Below are positions 11,003-22,100 of a stretch of 64,000 nucleotides of DNA, one piece after another. Position 1 is the first letter of the stretch; each line of letters starts with the position of its first letter. The notes below the pieces were generated by a model, which searched no databases, had not been told where the DNA came from, and was given only the letters and a program-made list of their open reading frames with translations. Both the position numbers and the translations under genes were made by a program. The stretch comes from Pocillopora verrucosa (Eukaryota; Cnidaria; Anthozoa; Scleractinia; Pocilloporidae), in NCBI RefSeq assembly GCF_036669915.1, contig NC_089316.1:25843325-25907324 (forward strand). The letters are read 5' to 3'.

Positions 11003-12790
11003 TACCACTTACTAGGATGTCACCTTTTGTTCCCTGATCCAATTCGTGATCACTCAACATCGAAACCGGCCAAATATTTCGTCAATACGGCAAACATTTC
11101 GATTCCTGCCAAGCTCGAGTTAGAGTGACTGGCAACAATGCAATAAATCTTCCTGAATTTAAAATTTCAATTACAAATAATTGCTCAATATTCCTGGTTC
11201 CACGCTTCGTTGCCCGCCGTTTTGTTATTTTCCTAAAGATCGTTAAGGAAGCCTGTATGATAAGCTTCTAAACAAAGCTTCAACCGCTAATATTTCCAAC
11301 CGTTCATTATGGGGATTAATTTGGCCACAGTGCGAAATACAACATTAACAAAAGTTGCTTAGAAAACCAGGAAAAAAAAAACAATAACTGACGTGTCACC
11401 ACATTTAAGTCTAAAATTAATATCGTTTTGCTAAAGTGAATACATTAGCATGTAATTCTTCGATCGATCAACTCGAAGCTTCAACATCCCTCCGGTGCAT
11501 TTGAACCTTCAAAAATTCCCGTCCCCGGGAAAATATTATTGTGTTTAAATACCCTACTTAAGCAGTGTTTTGTAATTCACGATTCTTTGTGGGATCAACA
11601 AAATGTTGAAGAATTTAGGGTCATTTTGCAAAGTCACGCTTTAGTTTTTTTATGCCGTTGTTGGGTTTTTCGTTTGTAAGCATCATTCTACGATGCGGAA
11701 ATTTTCTTGTAAGCCATTTGCTCTAGGCGCATGTAATATAATCGACGGCAAAAACACACACACGTCACATCAAAGAAATGCTGAAAATTTTCTGTTCTTT
11801 TGCTACAATTGAGAGTTTGTTACGATGATTTACTTGCATTGGAGTCAATGATTTACATTAAAGAAATACAGGTGGGTAAACAAACAAAACTTATCTTCAT
11901 AAAAACAATCATACCAGCTCTGAATACGACTTCTTACTTGATTTAGTTTCGACAAAAGGTCTTTCGTGAATCATACTTAAATATTTGACAAAGACAAATT
12001 ACAGCATTTAAGTCGTTTTTCTGCACAATTCACGAAAGTGGAGATTACGAAGTTCAAAGTCTTCTGTTAAGATAAATGGTTCATCCATGGTACTGCAAGG
12101 GAACAGATCTAGTGGCAAGAACGATCCATGACGAGGACAAATGTTTACCACAATAGATCACGTATAATAACGCGAGATGTGACGCTGAAATCACAATCTC
12201 GAACCTAGTCCTCGAGAGAGGATATCTGACACAGCGGAAGGAACGATTTGCATGTTTTCTTCATAATAACCAATTTAAAAAGTGTAACACGATCATAAAC
12301 TACCAATTTTCTTCATTTAAATTTTAAACAAAACAATTATACCAGAGCTGCAAGTTTTGATAGACAAAACAATCACTGCAACATAAGCATTAGCCTGCAT
12401 CAGACCCGTAATATCAGTGCTGCAAGACGCAAGTTTCTCCGTCAACGGGAAGATTTGAGACGAGTCGGGGAGAGGTTTGCCGGGGAACTGACACTACTTA
12501 GTGCTAGACCCCTTGCGGTTCTTTCACGGGATGGCGTGGCTCAAGGTATCATACCTTCCCGCGGGCGAGGAAACATTTGTACAGTAACATTGAAAACGAG
12601 GTTCTCCACGCAGGCTGATGAGTATTGGATTCTAATCTGCTTTCTTTACTCTCTTTTTTGTTCCTTCCTTTATAGTCGAATTATTTGTAGACTTCTTCTC
12701 TCCGTCGCCTACAACAACAACAAAAACACAACACAGTTGAAGTAGCCGGATAGTGTATTGGTATAATAGTATAATAAAGTATGTAGTATA
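11003..12790. other. Intergenic; no gene seen
   Basis: AT-rich sequence upstream of the GPCR (minus strand) and downstream of AIG1 (minus strand). The stretch 12455-12600 resembles 49880-50025 and is listed separately as a repeat. A (CAA)n-like run is at 12710-12730. No splice-bounded exon was recognised. Confidence 0.45.
12455..12600 (+). repeat. Dispersed repeat shared with 49880-50025
   Basis: The two places share AGTCGGGGAGAG-TTTGC-GGGGAA and a later GCGGGCGA, and their translations share VGERFAG, RP and RGR. Neither frame is long or has a recognised domain. It may be a fragment of an older mobile element. Confidence 0.4.
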
Positions 12791-12798
12791 GAAAAGTC

Positions 12799-12915
12799 GG
12801 ATCAATATCAGTATCTGGGCAACTGCCCACCTACCCCTCCCCTAACCTACAATTGACTGTTGTTGAGTTAGGGGGAGGGGTAGGTGGGCAGTTACCTAGA
12901 TACTAATATTGATCC
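12799..12915. mobile_element. Hairpin MITE with 8-bp target-site duplication (copy 1)
   Basis: 117-base near-palindrome. The left end GGATCAATATCAGTATCTGG and the reverse complement of the right end GGATCAATATTAGTATCTAG match over most of about 48 bases each side. It is flanked by a perfect 8-base direct repeat GAAAAGTC at 12791-12798 and 12916-12923. A second copy is at 30879-31015. An 8-base target site is typical of hAT-type transposases. No coding capacity. Confidence 0.85.
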
Positions 12916-12967
12916 GAAAAGTCTAATGAAGCTTTTAGACAACGCCAGCGACATTTGAAAATGTCAC

Positions 12968-12973
12968 TTTATT
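12968..12973 (-). terminator. Candidate poly(A) signal of AIG1-like gene
   Basis: AATAAA on the minus strand (TTTATT on plus), about 35 bases past the stop codon at 13008-13010. Confidence 0.55.
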
Positions 12974-13007
12974 TCTACGGTAAGCCACCGGTTCAGATTA
13001 ATCCAAA

Positions 13008-16000
13008 TTAACTGTCCCACGATAACGGGAGCTCTAAAAATGACAATGAACACCTGCTCACAGGCTTTACCTCACCTCCCCATATGAACAAAGTCATCCA
13101 TTTTCCCAAGAGATACAGGAAGGCGCTTAAACAGCTTGCTAACGTAAAAAATGCTACTTTGCCAGAATTAGGCATTAGACGAAGGAATGGATAAACCCAA
13201 AAGTCTGCTGCATAAGCAATCCACGATATCCTATCAAAATATATCAATAAATTTGTTATTTATTAATGATACAAAACATTTAATAATAATTCATAATAAT
13301 CAATAATGATTACTCATGATTACTAATCAAGGATATTTGATCAACCCAATTATTTTTAATTATTAATTAATTATTATTACCCCATGAGCACACCTGAAAT
13401 GAAAATATTGACAGCTAACAAGGTAGGAAAAGGCTGTGGCTAATCCACATACATGTGCACATGGTACAGATACTAAAACAAAATGCCAATGGGATTTGTT
13501 CCAAGCAGTCTGATTTATGCACCAACTAGAGAGTTTATGCAATACACCTGTGTGCCTGGAATATGTGGTTCCTTTTCTCCCAAACAGTCAAATGTTAGTT
13601 TTGATTCACAAATTGATTTTCATTGACTAGTGTTTTGTTTTTCAAAGTTTGTTACAGTGTTGATTGAATGGTAATAGAATTTGTGTCATTCAATTTATAA
13701 TGGTAATAGGACTGAGTGCCAGAGTCCAATTTGTATATGTAATCACATGAGGCCAAGTACTATTAAGGATTAATTGCACGAGAGTTTTCAAAATTTTCCA
13801 AAATTGCCCGAGTCGCGAAGCGACGAGGGCAATTTGGAAAATTTTGAAAACTCAAGTGCAATTAATCCTTAATAGTACGAGGTCTCATGGGATTACTTGT
13901 TTATCAATAAAGGGCAAAATTTATACGAAGGAAAATCACGCGCGCGGTCTATTTTTAACAAATTTCAAGATAACGAACGGTTGCTATGCAACGGATTAGC
14001 CAATCATTAACAGGTAATCATGCCCTCTCTTGATTACTAAAAATGCCCTCGATTAAGAAAAAATGCCCTCTCTCTCAACCAATCAGCGCTCAGTAATTTT
14101 TCCCTTTATTGATAAGGTCTGCAATCACACGAGTGATTAACAAAATCAGACAAACGTGAAGCAGGATTCTGATATCTCAATCACAAGTATGATTACAGAC
14201 AGAATTGGATGACACAAAGTCCTGTTACCAATTAATCATAACCATTACAATTTCTGAAAATAAAACAAATTCATTTAGAACAGACATTCAGACATCTCCC
14301 TTAGAGACAGTGTCTAAAGTAAAAATTTCTCCATTTTGGAAATTCCCTGTTTTTTTTTTTCAAGGAAGTGGCTGTGATTTGGTTATTGTGGCCAATTCTG
14401 TGATTGGTAGATTTAGCTGAGTGGACTTAGTATGATTGGCTGCTTCAACTGTCCAATTACAGCCAATTGTCTGATTACAACCATACAGAATGGTTAGTGA
14501 AAAGTAAAACAGCTAATGCACCAATCACATTTGAGGAAATTCAAATAGTTATGATTATTTCTGTAATCGTATGCACATTCAACAAATCATGGGTACAATT
14601 GTGACTAACAAATTAGACCCAACTTGGTCCTATTACCATAACAAATTCTACTTTGAACCCACTTTTTCCTCTCTACATTCTAACCTTAGAATGTATTTTC
14701 TCCATACTGTTGTCTATACATTTCCTAAGGTGCTGACAAGGAGAATTTGTTAAACAATCACAAGCTTCTTCACTTGGTGATCATTTCCTTTATTCTCCTG
14801 ACCTCAATGTTTGATCCAGGGATGATATTGTAAGAAGAAATTAGCAGCTGGTCACTCATAGGTAATTCAAAGGACTTACAGCAAATTCTCACAGCTGAGA
14901 TTATAACAAATGTTTGACAGACAGTAAGGAGAACTGATCTTTAAGTCTTTAAGTAACAAAATAAAATTTTTTAACCTACCAAGAAAGATAAATCGCTGTA
15001 AAAACAGCTAACACACCCAAACCTACACGATTCTTTGGATACTTGTGTTTGATGAATGCAGCTTCTAATATGATAAGAATAGCACACCAGGTATGCTAAA
15101 AAGAAACACAAGGGATTACTTATTAATATGTGTGTAATACAGTCTTTTGCAGGAATAGTACATGTATGCTCCTGAAATCATTTGATGTTTCTCTTCACCA
15201 GTAGAAAGTACTATAATTTGAAAATACGATTATGACCACTGAAATCATTTGATGTTTTTCTTCACCAATAGAAAGTACTATAATTTGAAAATACGATTAT
15301 GACTACTTTAAAAGATTTCAAAGAGTAACCTAACATTTTGAAAATTGATTCCAAAAACGCTAAAACTTTTTTTTGTGCCACAGGACAAAGAGATCACTTA
15401 ATTACTAATTTCAATCAAATTTGTATTTACATAATTTTTCTCACATTTCTACTTTAAATTTATTTGTATAAAGCTCCCTGTGGGCTATTTTCATATCCTG
15501 GTATGCCTTTGATCTGCAAAAGCTTAGATTATTAGCTTTCGATTTTAACAATGACCTGATATTTAATATTATTATCATTATTATTTACAATGCCAATGAA
15601 AGACAACAGTTGTAGATTTGTTTGTTTGTTTTGATCAATTATTTTTTGGCAACTTAAATTTTGTTTCTAGCAGCCATTTCATGATTCTGGAATTCTTGAT
15701 GCAGTTTTGACTGACCCTCTACACCCTAACATCACAATAATTAAATAATCTCAATTCTGCTTTCTATACATTTTGTATGGTATGGACAAGGAGAATTTGT
15801 TTTTAAAATCAGGAGTTTTATTGGTGGTGATATCAATTATTACTTCTCATGACATCAATGTTTACTTCAGGAACAAAAATGTGAGGAGAATTTAGATGCT
15901 GGTCTCTATTAGGTTTAAACTTTTAAGGGTTAAAGCTGAGCTTGGAGCACAGCATACAGTTACTTATGGGCTTCTACAAGCGTCTGCTAATTAGAGATAC

Positions 16001-18550
16001 TGCAATGAAAATATTGCAGTTATTCTAAGGAGAACTCAGAACTCATACCAAAATATGATTGAGCCATGAGGGGAATATCTTATCCAATGCACGAGGAAAG
16101 ATGAGCTCTCTGTCCATTAGGTATATACCCCAAAAGGTAGCTGCAACAAACTGGAATAGAAAAACAATTGAACAGAAGAAACATTTGTAAAACAATTTCT
16201 TTAAATTTTTAAGCATAGAAATATATGTCATTAGCAACATAATGCTGATTCAAGCTCTTATAAACACTGCATTTTTTTTTTTACATACAAACATTTTATT
16301 ACTTGGATCTGTATTTGCAATTTTTCATGCGCCCACAGTTAGCTTGAGTGCTATTCTAGGTGGGTTGCATGTTAGACGTAAAAATTTTTACATAAGCACT
16401 TCACAAATTACTTATAATATAATAATTTTGTTAATAGGACAAATTTACTGCAACAGAAATATTATAAGTAGACAATAAAAACAATAATAATTATAACATT
16501 TATGGTGATTGATAAAAATAGTTATAATAATAATAGTCATAATAATAATAATAGTTATTATAAGTTGGCTCTCTTTTTAACTAAAAGAAACCTTCCAGAA
16601 TGGGTGACAAGGATTTAATTCCCTTTAAATGGAAATAAAAGTTAATTAAAACACTTACCACACCAAGAGGAAAAGCTAGAGATGAAAACAATAAATTAAT
16701 AAATATATTCATAGATAATAAATAAATAATAAATAATAATAAATAGTAAGTAATAAATAATAAATAATAAATAATAATAAATAATAAATAATAATAAATA
16801 ATAAATAATAAATAAAAGTTAATTAAAACACTTACCACACCAAGAGGAAAAGCTAGAGATGAAAACAATAAATCCCGCAGTTTAACAAGCCAGTTATCTT
16901 TCCGTCCACTAAGGAGAGTAACAACATCACCCAGTGGTGCTATGATGAAGTACAACAGTTGAATAATCTGAAATAACAAAATTGCCAGATGTTTTTAGTA
17001 ATTTGGCAGCCCAATATGACCACTGATTTGAAAGATTTCATTTTTGTAGCTGGACAGAATTCTGAGACAGTCTACTTTTTTATTTACCAGTACTGTTCAA
17101 CAGTGCATTTCACTTGACCAGCCTGGTCTAATAAGACCTCTTACCACTGTCTGGTTTGCCTGTGGAGCACCTTTGTGCTAACAAGGACAGAAATTGGAAC
17201 ATTTTGTGCTCTAACAGGTTATTATTTACTATTTACTCTCACTGGTGGCAATTTGAGGGAAATCAGTTGACTTTTGTGGAATTTATTGGCCTTGGAGAGG
17301 CAACTGTCGGTGCTTTTGACTGGTTCAAGTAACCTGCCTTCTCCATTTTATAGTCCATAATACCTGGCACAAAGAAAGTTGACGAAGTAATGTTAAAGAC
17401 AGCCAGAAGAGACAAGGCGGCTGTGGAGTGAAGCTATGGAGACTGGCCTTTTTATCATTTCAACTTTTTCAATTTTTCTAAAAATATGTTTCTTTTCTAC
17501 AGCACAGGCTTACAATTAAAATTCAGTCTTAATAATTGGCATTTTAGTAAATGACCTTTAAACCCCAAAATCATTCACAGTATATTTAGGCCGCCTGTAC
17601 TCCTTACAGTCTTATATTCAAGGATGTCATTCAAAAGCTACCATAATTTAAAAGTGATAACTGTCTTGATAACTAGCCAAAATTATGTGAAATGTGTTTT
17701 GTTTCAGTGCCAAAACAAAAACATCAAATTCCTATTTCAAATTTAGCATGGGGTAATTAAATTCTAATGGTGTAATTCCTAAAATTAAGGATTACGTAAT
17801 CGGTTCATGATTATATGTGCTACTCGGGATCAATTTAAAAAAGAATTGTACAAAAAATAATCCGTCCAACATGTAATCTTACTAGCGATGAGTTAATTTA
17901 AAGAAATTATTTTGGCTAAACTTCAGAATACCCCGCAACTTTGGTCCGCCTCACTTAAATGTGTCGGGAGGCTTTGAAGATCGAGGCATAACACAATAGC
18001 CGATATTCTTATTCAATGACATGTAAATGAGTTGCGGGGCATTCTGAAGTTGCTCCATTATTTTGCCACAGCTTAGGAATTCCTTAAGTGTTCATTTGTT
18101 AAAACCTATCTTCTTAAAATCGTTCAAACTCCAAAGATATTGTGTACCCGGCTTTTTTCCAATTACAAAATCCATAAGAAATGGCTAGAAACTGATACAA
18201 TACAGAATCACCACAACAAGTTATTTCATTGGTATTAGAGTTGAAGAAGGGTTAAATAGTTGGAACCAAAGATTTTATAGGTGATCACGGTATAATTAAA
18301 TCTATGAACGAAAGGTAATTCTATTAACATTTAAAATCATGCATGCTTCTGCCGGTTCCATGAAGGTCAGTGTAAATATTACAACTGTGCCAAAATATAA
18401 AACGTTTCTTACCAAATTCAAAAATGTTAGAAACTTCCATCTTCCTCCATAGGTGTTTACATGAGGTGTCACAATTTGAAAGTCCCAATAAGTGCCACAA
18501 ATATAATAAATTCCACATCCTAAATGGAATACACCTGACAGAAATTCCAT
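13008..18550 (-). CDS. AIG1: AIG1/ADTRP-family membrane hydrolase (FAHFA hydrolase-like)
   Basis: Five exons in transcription order: 18550-18413, 16967-16836, 16150-16049, 15095-14980, 13230-13008; 711 nt, 236 residues, the size of human AIG1/ADTRP. Family signatures: [14 protein letters not shown] at the end of exon 1, [15 protein letters not shown] ending exon 2, [20 protein letters not shown] in exon 3, IKHKYPKN in exon 4, [14 protein letters not shown] and FLYLLGKWM in exon 5. Family members are multi-pass membrane enzymes that hydrolyse fatty-acid esters of hydroxy fatty acids using a Thr/His pair. The matching residues here are T42 (KFLTF) and H125 (first codon of exon 4), so activity is expected. 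ATG at 18550 is the best start; the frame stays open upstream to a possible acceptor at about 18626, so a 5' UTR exon may exist. It is divergent from TRAPPC9. AIG1 versus ADTRP orthology is not resolved. Confidence 0.85.
13739..13896. mobile_element. Long palindrome (hairpin MITE core) in AIG1 intron 4 region
   Basis: About 158 bases whose halves are reverse complements with few mismatches, from GTAATCACATGAG to CTCATGGGATTAC, turning at GTCGCGAAGCGAC. A further inverted pair (TTATCAATAAAGGG near 13903 and CCCTTTATTGATAA near 14102) suggests the palindrome is one end of a larger element reaching about 14140. Confidence 0.7.
14660..14880 (+). mobile_element. MITE-like repeat, family with ACAAGGAGAATTTG core
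   Basis: Contains CTGACAAGGAGAATTTGTTA, TGGTGATCATTTCCTTTATT and a right end near TGGTCACTCATAGG, in the order of the other family copies. It lies inside intron 4 of the AIG1-like gene. Confidence 0.6.
15174..15306. repeat. 67-bp tandem duplication (AIG1 intron 3)
   Basis: GAAATCATTTGATGTTT to GATTATGACCACT is followed at once by a near-identical second copy starting at 15241. The few differences suggest a recent event. Confidence 0.85.
15715..15930 (+). mobile_element. MITE-like repeat, family with ACAAGGAGAATTTG core
   Basis: Begins near CTACACCCTAACATCAC and carries GGACAAGGAGAATTTGTT and AATGTTTACTTCAGG in family order. It is more diverged than the copy at 14660-14880. Confidence 0.5.
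16480..16566. repeat. ATA/AATAAT-rich low-complexity run
   Basis: Imperfect AATAAT/ATAGTT repeats in AIG1 intron 2, close to the duplicated exon fragment at 16636-16695. Confidence 0.7.
16636..16695 (-). pseudogene. Duplicated 3' end of AIG1 exon 2 with its splice donor
   Basis: The last about 40 coding bases of exon 2 (encoding [12 protein letters not shown]), the donor GTAAGTG and some 15 following intron bases at 16818-16875 are repeated almost identically here, about 180 bases further into the intron. The two copies are separated by an (AATAAATA)n run. In the copy the coding piece is preceded by TTTTCATCTCTAG, which could itself serve as an acceptor. It is probably a decoy fragment and not part of the mature mRNA. 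Confidence 0.75.
16700..16816. repeat. (AATAAATA)n low-complexity tract
   Basis: AATAAATAATAA-type repeats fill the space between the two copies of the exon 2 end and probably helped generate the duplication by slippage or unequal exchange. Confidence 0.85.
16968..18412 (-). other. Intron 1 of AIG1-like gene
   Basis: About 1.45 kb, AT-rich, ending in TTATTTCAG before exon 2. It holds the short inverted-repeat element at 17914-18056. I see no further exon. Confidence 0.5.
17914..18056. mobile_element. Short TIR element with 8-bp target-site duplication
   Basis: 143 bases. The left end (GGCTAAACTTCAGAATACCC...) and the reverse complement of the right end (GGAGCAACTTCAGAATGCCC...) agree at 23 of 27 positions. 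Flanked by the direct repeat ATTATTTT at 17906-17913 and 18057-18064. Size and target-site length suit a non-autonomous hAT-like element. Confidence 0.75.
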
Positions 18551-19130
18551 CTCGGTAGATTTCGCGATAGAGGTAAAGCTTGCTAAAGTTCCCAGGCCAC
18601 AAACGTCCACATATGAACTTTTTTCCTAAAATAATTATTTGTCCGGATATTTTATGATGGATTTGAACAGATGAGCTGAGACAATATCTTTAAATCCTAA
18701 GAGTATGGGATGAATCCTGTTTTAGCTTGTCTGTTGTAAGTTTAAAGTCCGAAGTACACGAAATTTCTCAGAAATGTCGCGAAAGACGAAGACTTTGCGT
18801 TACATCACGAGGCTATTGCGTGACTTACGAAGAATTCCGCATAGAAAGAGAATATTGTAAAAGACGATGTCCAATCATAAAAAGTTAGCCAGTAAAGTAG
18901 ATCTTTCAGAGTTGGGGGTGGAAAAAAATCAAAATTTACAGATAGAATAAGAAAATCTTCTTTGATTCCTCGCAAGGCTTCATCAAGATCAGAGGTCAGA
19001 CAGCGGGACACATTTTCAAATTATGCGCACTCTATCCAATTCAGAAAACTAATTGCGCATTCGCAAGATGGCGGACAAGTACTGACTTCTCACTTCTTGG
19101 AATCAAATATGCAGTGCATTTTCCTGTAGT
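18551..19130. promoter_or_regulatory. Divergent promoter between AIG1-like gene and TRAPPC9
   Basis: 580 bases between two start codons that point away from each other. On the TRAPPC9 side: CCAAT at 19035-19039 and AAGATGGCGG at 19065-19074, which matches the YY1 element found at many housekeeping start sites. Two short upstream ORFs precede the TRAPPC9 ATG: 19068-19085 (MADKY) and 19109-19129 (MQCIFL), the second ending one base before the main ATG. Confidence 0.55.
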
Positions 19131-22100
19131 ATGCTGAGAATAGACTTCGGCCAAAGCTTATTAGACCATAGCGGGGTCTTAATACTTGTTCAACCTGTGG
19201 GATACATCGGTGATAAACGATTCAAAGCAATTTTCGACGAAATTTCCACGTATCGTACCGCACAGGTACCGAACACTATCAGGACACTAAACCTTCGGTA
19301 CTCGAAAAGGGTCAGTCCTCAATTCACCGAATGGGGAAATTTTCATTTTCACAAACGAGTCTTGGGGCTTATTTGTGTTGGATGGTGCACCGAGATTTCA
19401 GAGGTAGAAAAGCTTGAAAAAGCGATAAATGAAATTAAAAATCCTTTTAGTGCAATACTTTTGAACACAAGATGTTTCGTCTTTGGCTGCCAGTCCAACG
19501 ACGAATCAAAGATCAGGAAAGATTTCGCACTTATCAGAGGCGAAGATCATTCCGGAGACCTTCAAAGTAACCTCGCAGAATTTGTAGCTTCTTTGTTTAA
19601 CGTATTGGAATCGAAGAGGATCAGTAAACTGTCAGAGAAGATTGATAAAATAACCCTGATACAAGCACCGGTAGAGCATGAAGTTTTTGGAGGAGAGAAT
19701 GACAGCAGGTAAGAATGAATGGGTCTTAGAATTAAGAGGTCAATGGGGTAAAATTTCCGCACAGTCCCTTACTATTGTAAAACAAATCTGTTTTCCCAAT
19801 GGCAATGTATTGTTTTTGTCACTGTTTTCTCTGTCCAAGAACTGAATGCATAATGTAGTATGGGGCTGTGCAGAAATTTTACTGGTCAATGGGCCATTTC
19901 TTTCTTTATTATGTCTCTTAGTAAGCACTTATCTGTGTCATGATTGGTAAATTTAGCAGGCTGTATTTCACTGTATTGCGTAATTCCAAAGTTTGTTTAA
20001 ACTGGATGCTTCCTCCTGTAGTTGAACTCAGAGAGGTAATAAATGTATCACTGACCTTGTTTTTTCGGTCTGCTCTGTACGGTCGGATTTCTGGGAGCCC
20101 TTGGTACAGACCTTGAACTTAAGTACATGTAGTTAGGGGTGTTTATACTCCATGGCTCTTTAATGGTTGAAGTTCTGACTAAGTGGCTGACAGCTTTCCA
20201 AGGTTGATTCATGCTGATTGAAAGAAACAGCATAATAACAACCTACAAATGAACCTACTCACTGTTCATCCAGTATATCTGCAGCCACAGTAATGATCTC
20301 ATAACTTGGTGCTCATCAAGTACTTTTCAACGGATGAGTCAACTGGATAGCCTTCTGCCTGTCTGTTTGTCTCTCTGGCTGTCTGTCTGCTTGTATGCCT
20401 ATCTATCCATTGGTCTGTTTGTCTCTCTCCCCATCTGTTCATCCTTTGGTCCATTCATCTATCTTTCTGTTTACCTGTCAATCTGTGTATTATCTGCTTG
20501 ATCCATTGGATGTCTAATTCATTTACTTGAAGTATTGACTGATTGACTGACTGAATGACTGACTGACAGATTGACTGACTATTGCTGACTAAATGACTGA
20601 CTGAATGACTGACTGAGTGAATGAATGATTGACTGACTGACAAAATGACCAACTGCCTGACTGACTGAAAAACTGAATAACCAACTGTCTGGCAGTGTGC
20701 GACTGATTGAATTTCTGTCAAGCTAACTGACTGACAGACTGACTGACTGACTGCACTGGCATTGTACACAGTAAGTGTATGACTCAGTGATTGCTTAATC
20801 TATGTATTGATTGATCAATGATTGATAAATTTATTGACTTACACTGTAACAAGCAACCAATTGACTGTTTGTTCAGTACTTAGTATATGTAGTTTCTTGT
20901 CAAAAAGGGCATACTTTGTAAACATTTAGCAACGTTATTTGAATTAATCTTTCAGGACAAGCAAAAGAAAAACTATTGGAAGGTCCAAAAAATACACTGG
21001 AGATTTGTGTATGTTGGCTGGTTTGCCACAAGAAGCTCTCTCTCAATACCTTATTGCTGGAGAACATTTAAGAGTCGTCAATGATCTTCTATGGCTTGCT
21101 GGTGCATTGGAGGGACAATGTGCAGCATCACTACTACTGACCAGAACTGCTACAGAAAAGGACAGGAATTCATTGATTTTACCAATTGAATGTGCAGCGA
21201 ATTCCATGAATTTAACAATGAATGGTTTAGGAGGTGATGTAGATGAATCAAAATTTAGGAATCCACAAGCACTCAGTGAAGACGAGATTGTAGAAAGGCT
21301 CTCAGAAGCACTGAGACTCTATAACAGAGTAAGTATTCATACTCTCCATACTGTTCTCTGTATATTTACTAAGGTGCTGACAAGGAGAATTTGTCTTACA
21401 ATCAAGGTTTCTCAAGTTGATGATCATTTCCTCTATTCTCATGACATTAACATGGGATTCAGTGGTGATATTGCAAGGAGAAACTAGATGCTTGTCATTC
21501 TTAGGGGTTAAGGGCTAAGAAATGAATAAAAGGGGTAATTTTCAAAAAAAAAAATGGCAAGTCAGTTAGGGGTATTATAGAAGCATCAAAGTGAAGGACT
21601 AATGCTCAAAATATTAGCTTAAAAAACTCTTTCTGTTGATCAATTTACATTTTCATTCAGTTGATAAAAGCAAATTATTCAGACAGTACAAGTTACAACT
21701 CATCTGAGTTACTTTCTGCATGGGATACTTAATGTATGTGGTACTCAAATGTTCAGTGCAAAGGACCCTGGGTAAACCCTTTGACCTCTAAGAGTGATTA
21801 GTAACTATTTTCTCCTATCAGTATCACCTCTAAAACAAACATTAAGGTCATGAGAATAAAGGAAATGATCACCAACCTGAGAAGCTTTGATTGTTAAACA
21901 AATTCTCTTTGTTAGTACCATAGGAAATGTATAGAGAACAGTAGGGAGAAATTGTATACTGATGTTGGGGTGTAAAGGGTTCAGAGATTGCATTTTGAGA
22001 CCAAGTCATTGTGTTGTGTTCTTGGGCCAAAAGCTTCACTTTCACAGTGCCTCTCTCTATCCAGGAGTATTCATGTGAGTGGGTTTTGGCAAACTTTAGA

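Noticed and set aside
20455-20769. Minus-strand 104-codon frame rich in Ser, Gln and Val
   Set aside because: It is the translation of a (GACT)n microsatellite inside TRAPPC9 intron 1.
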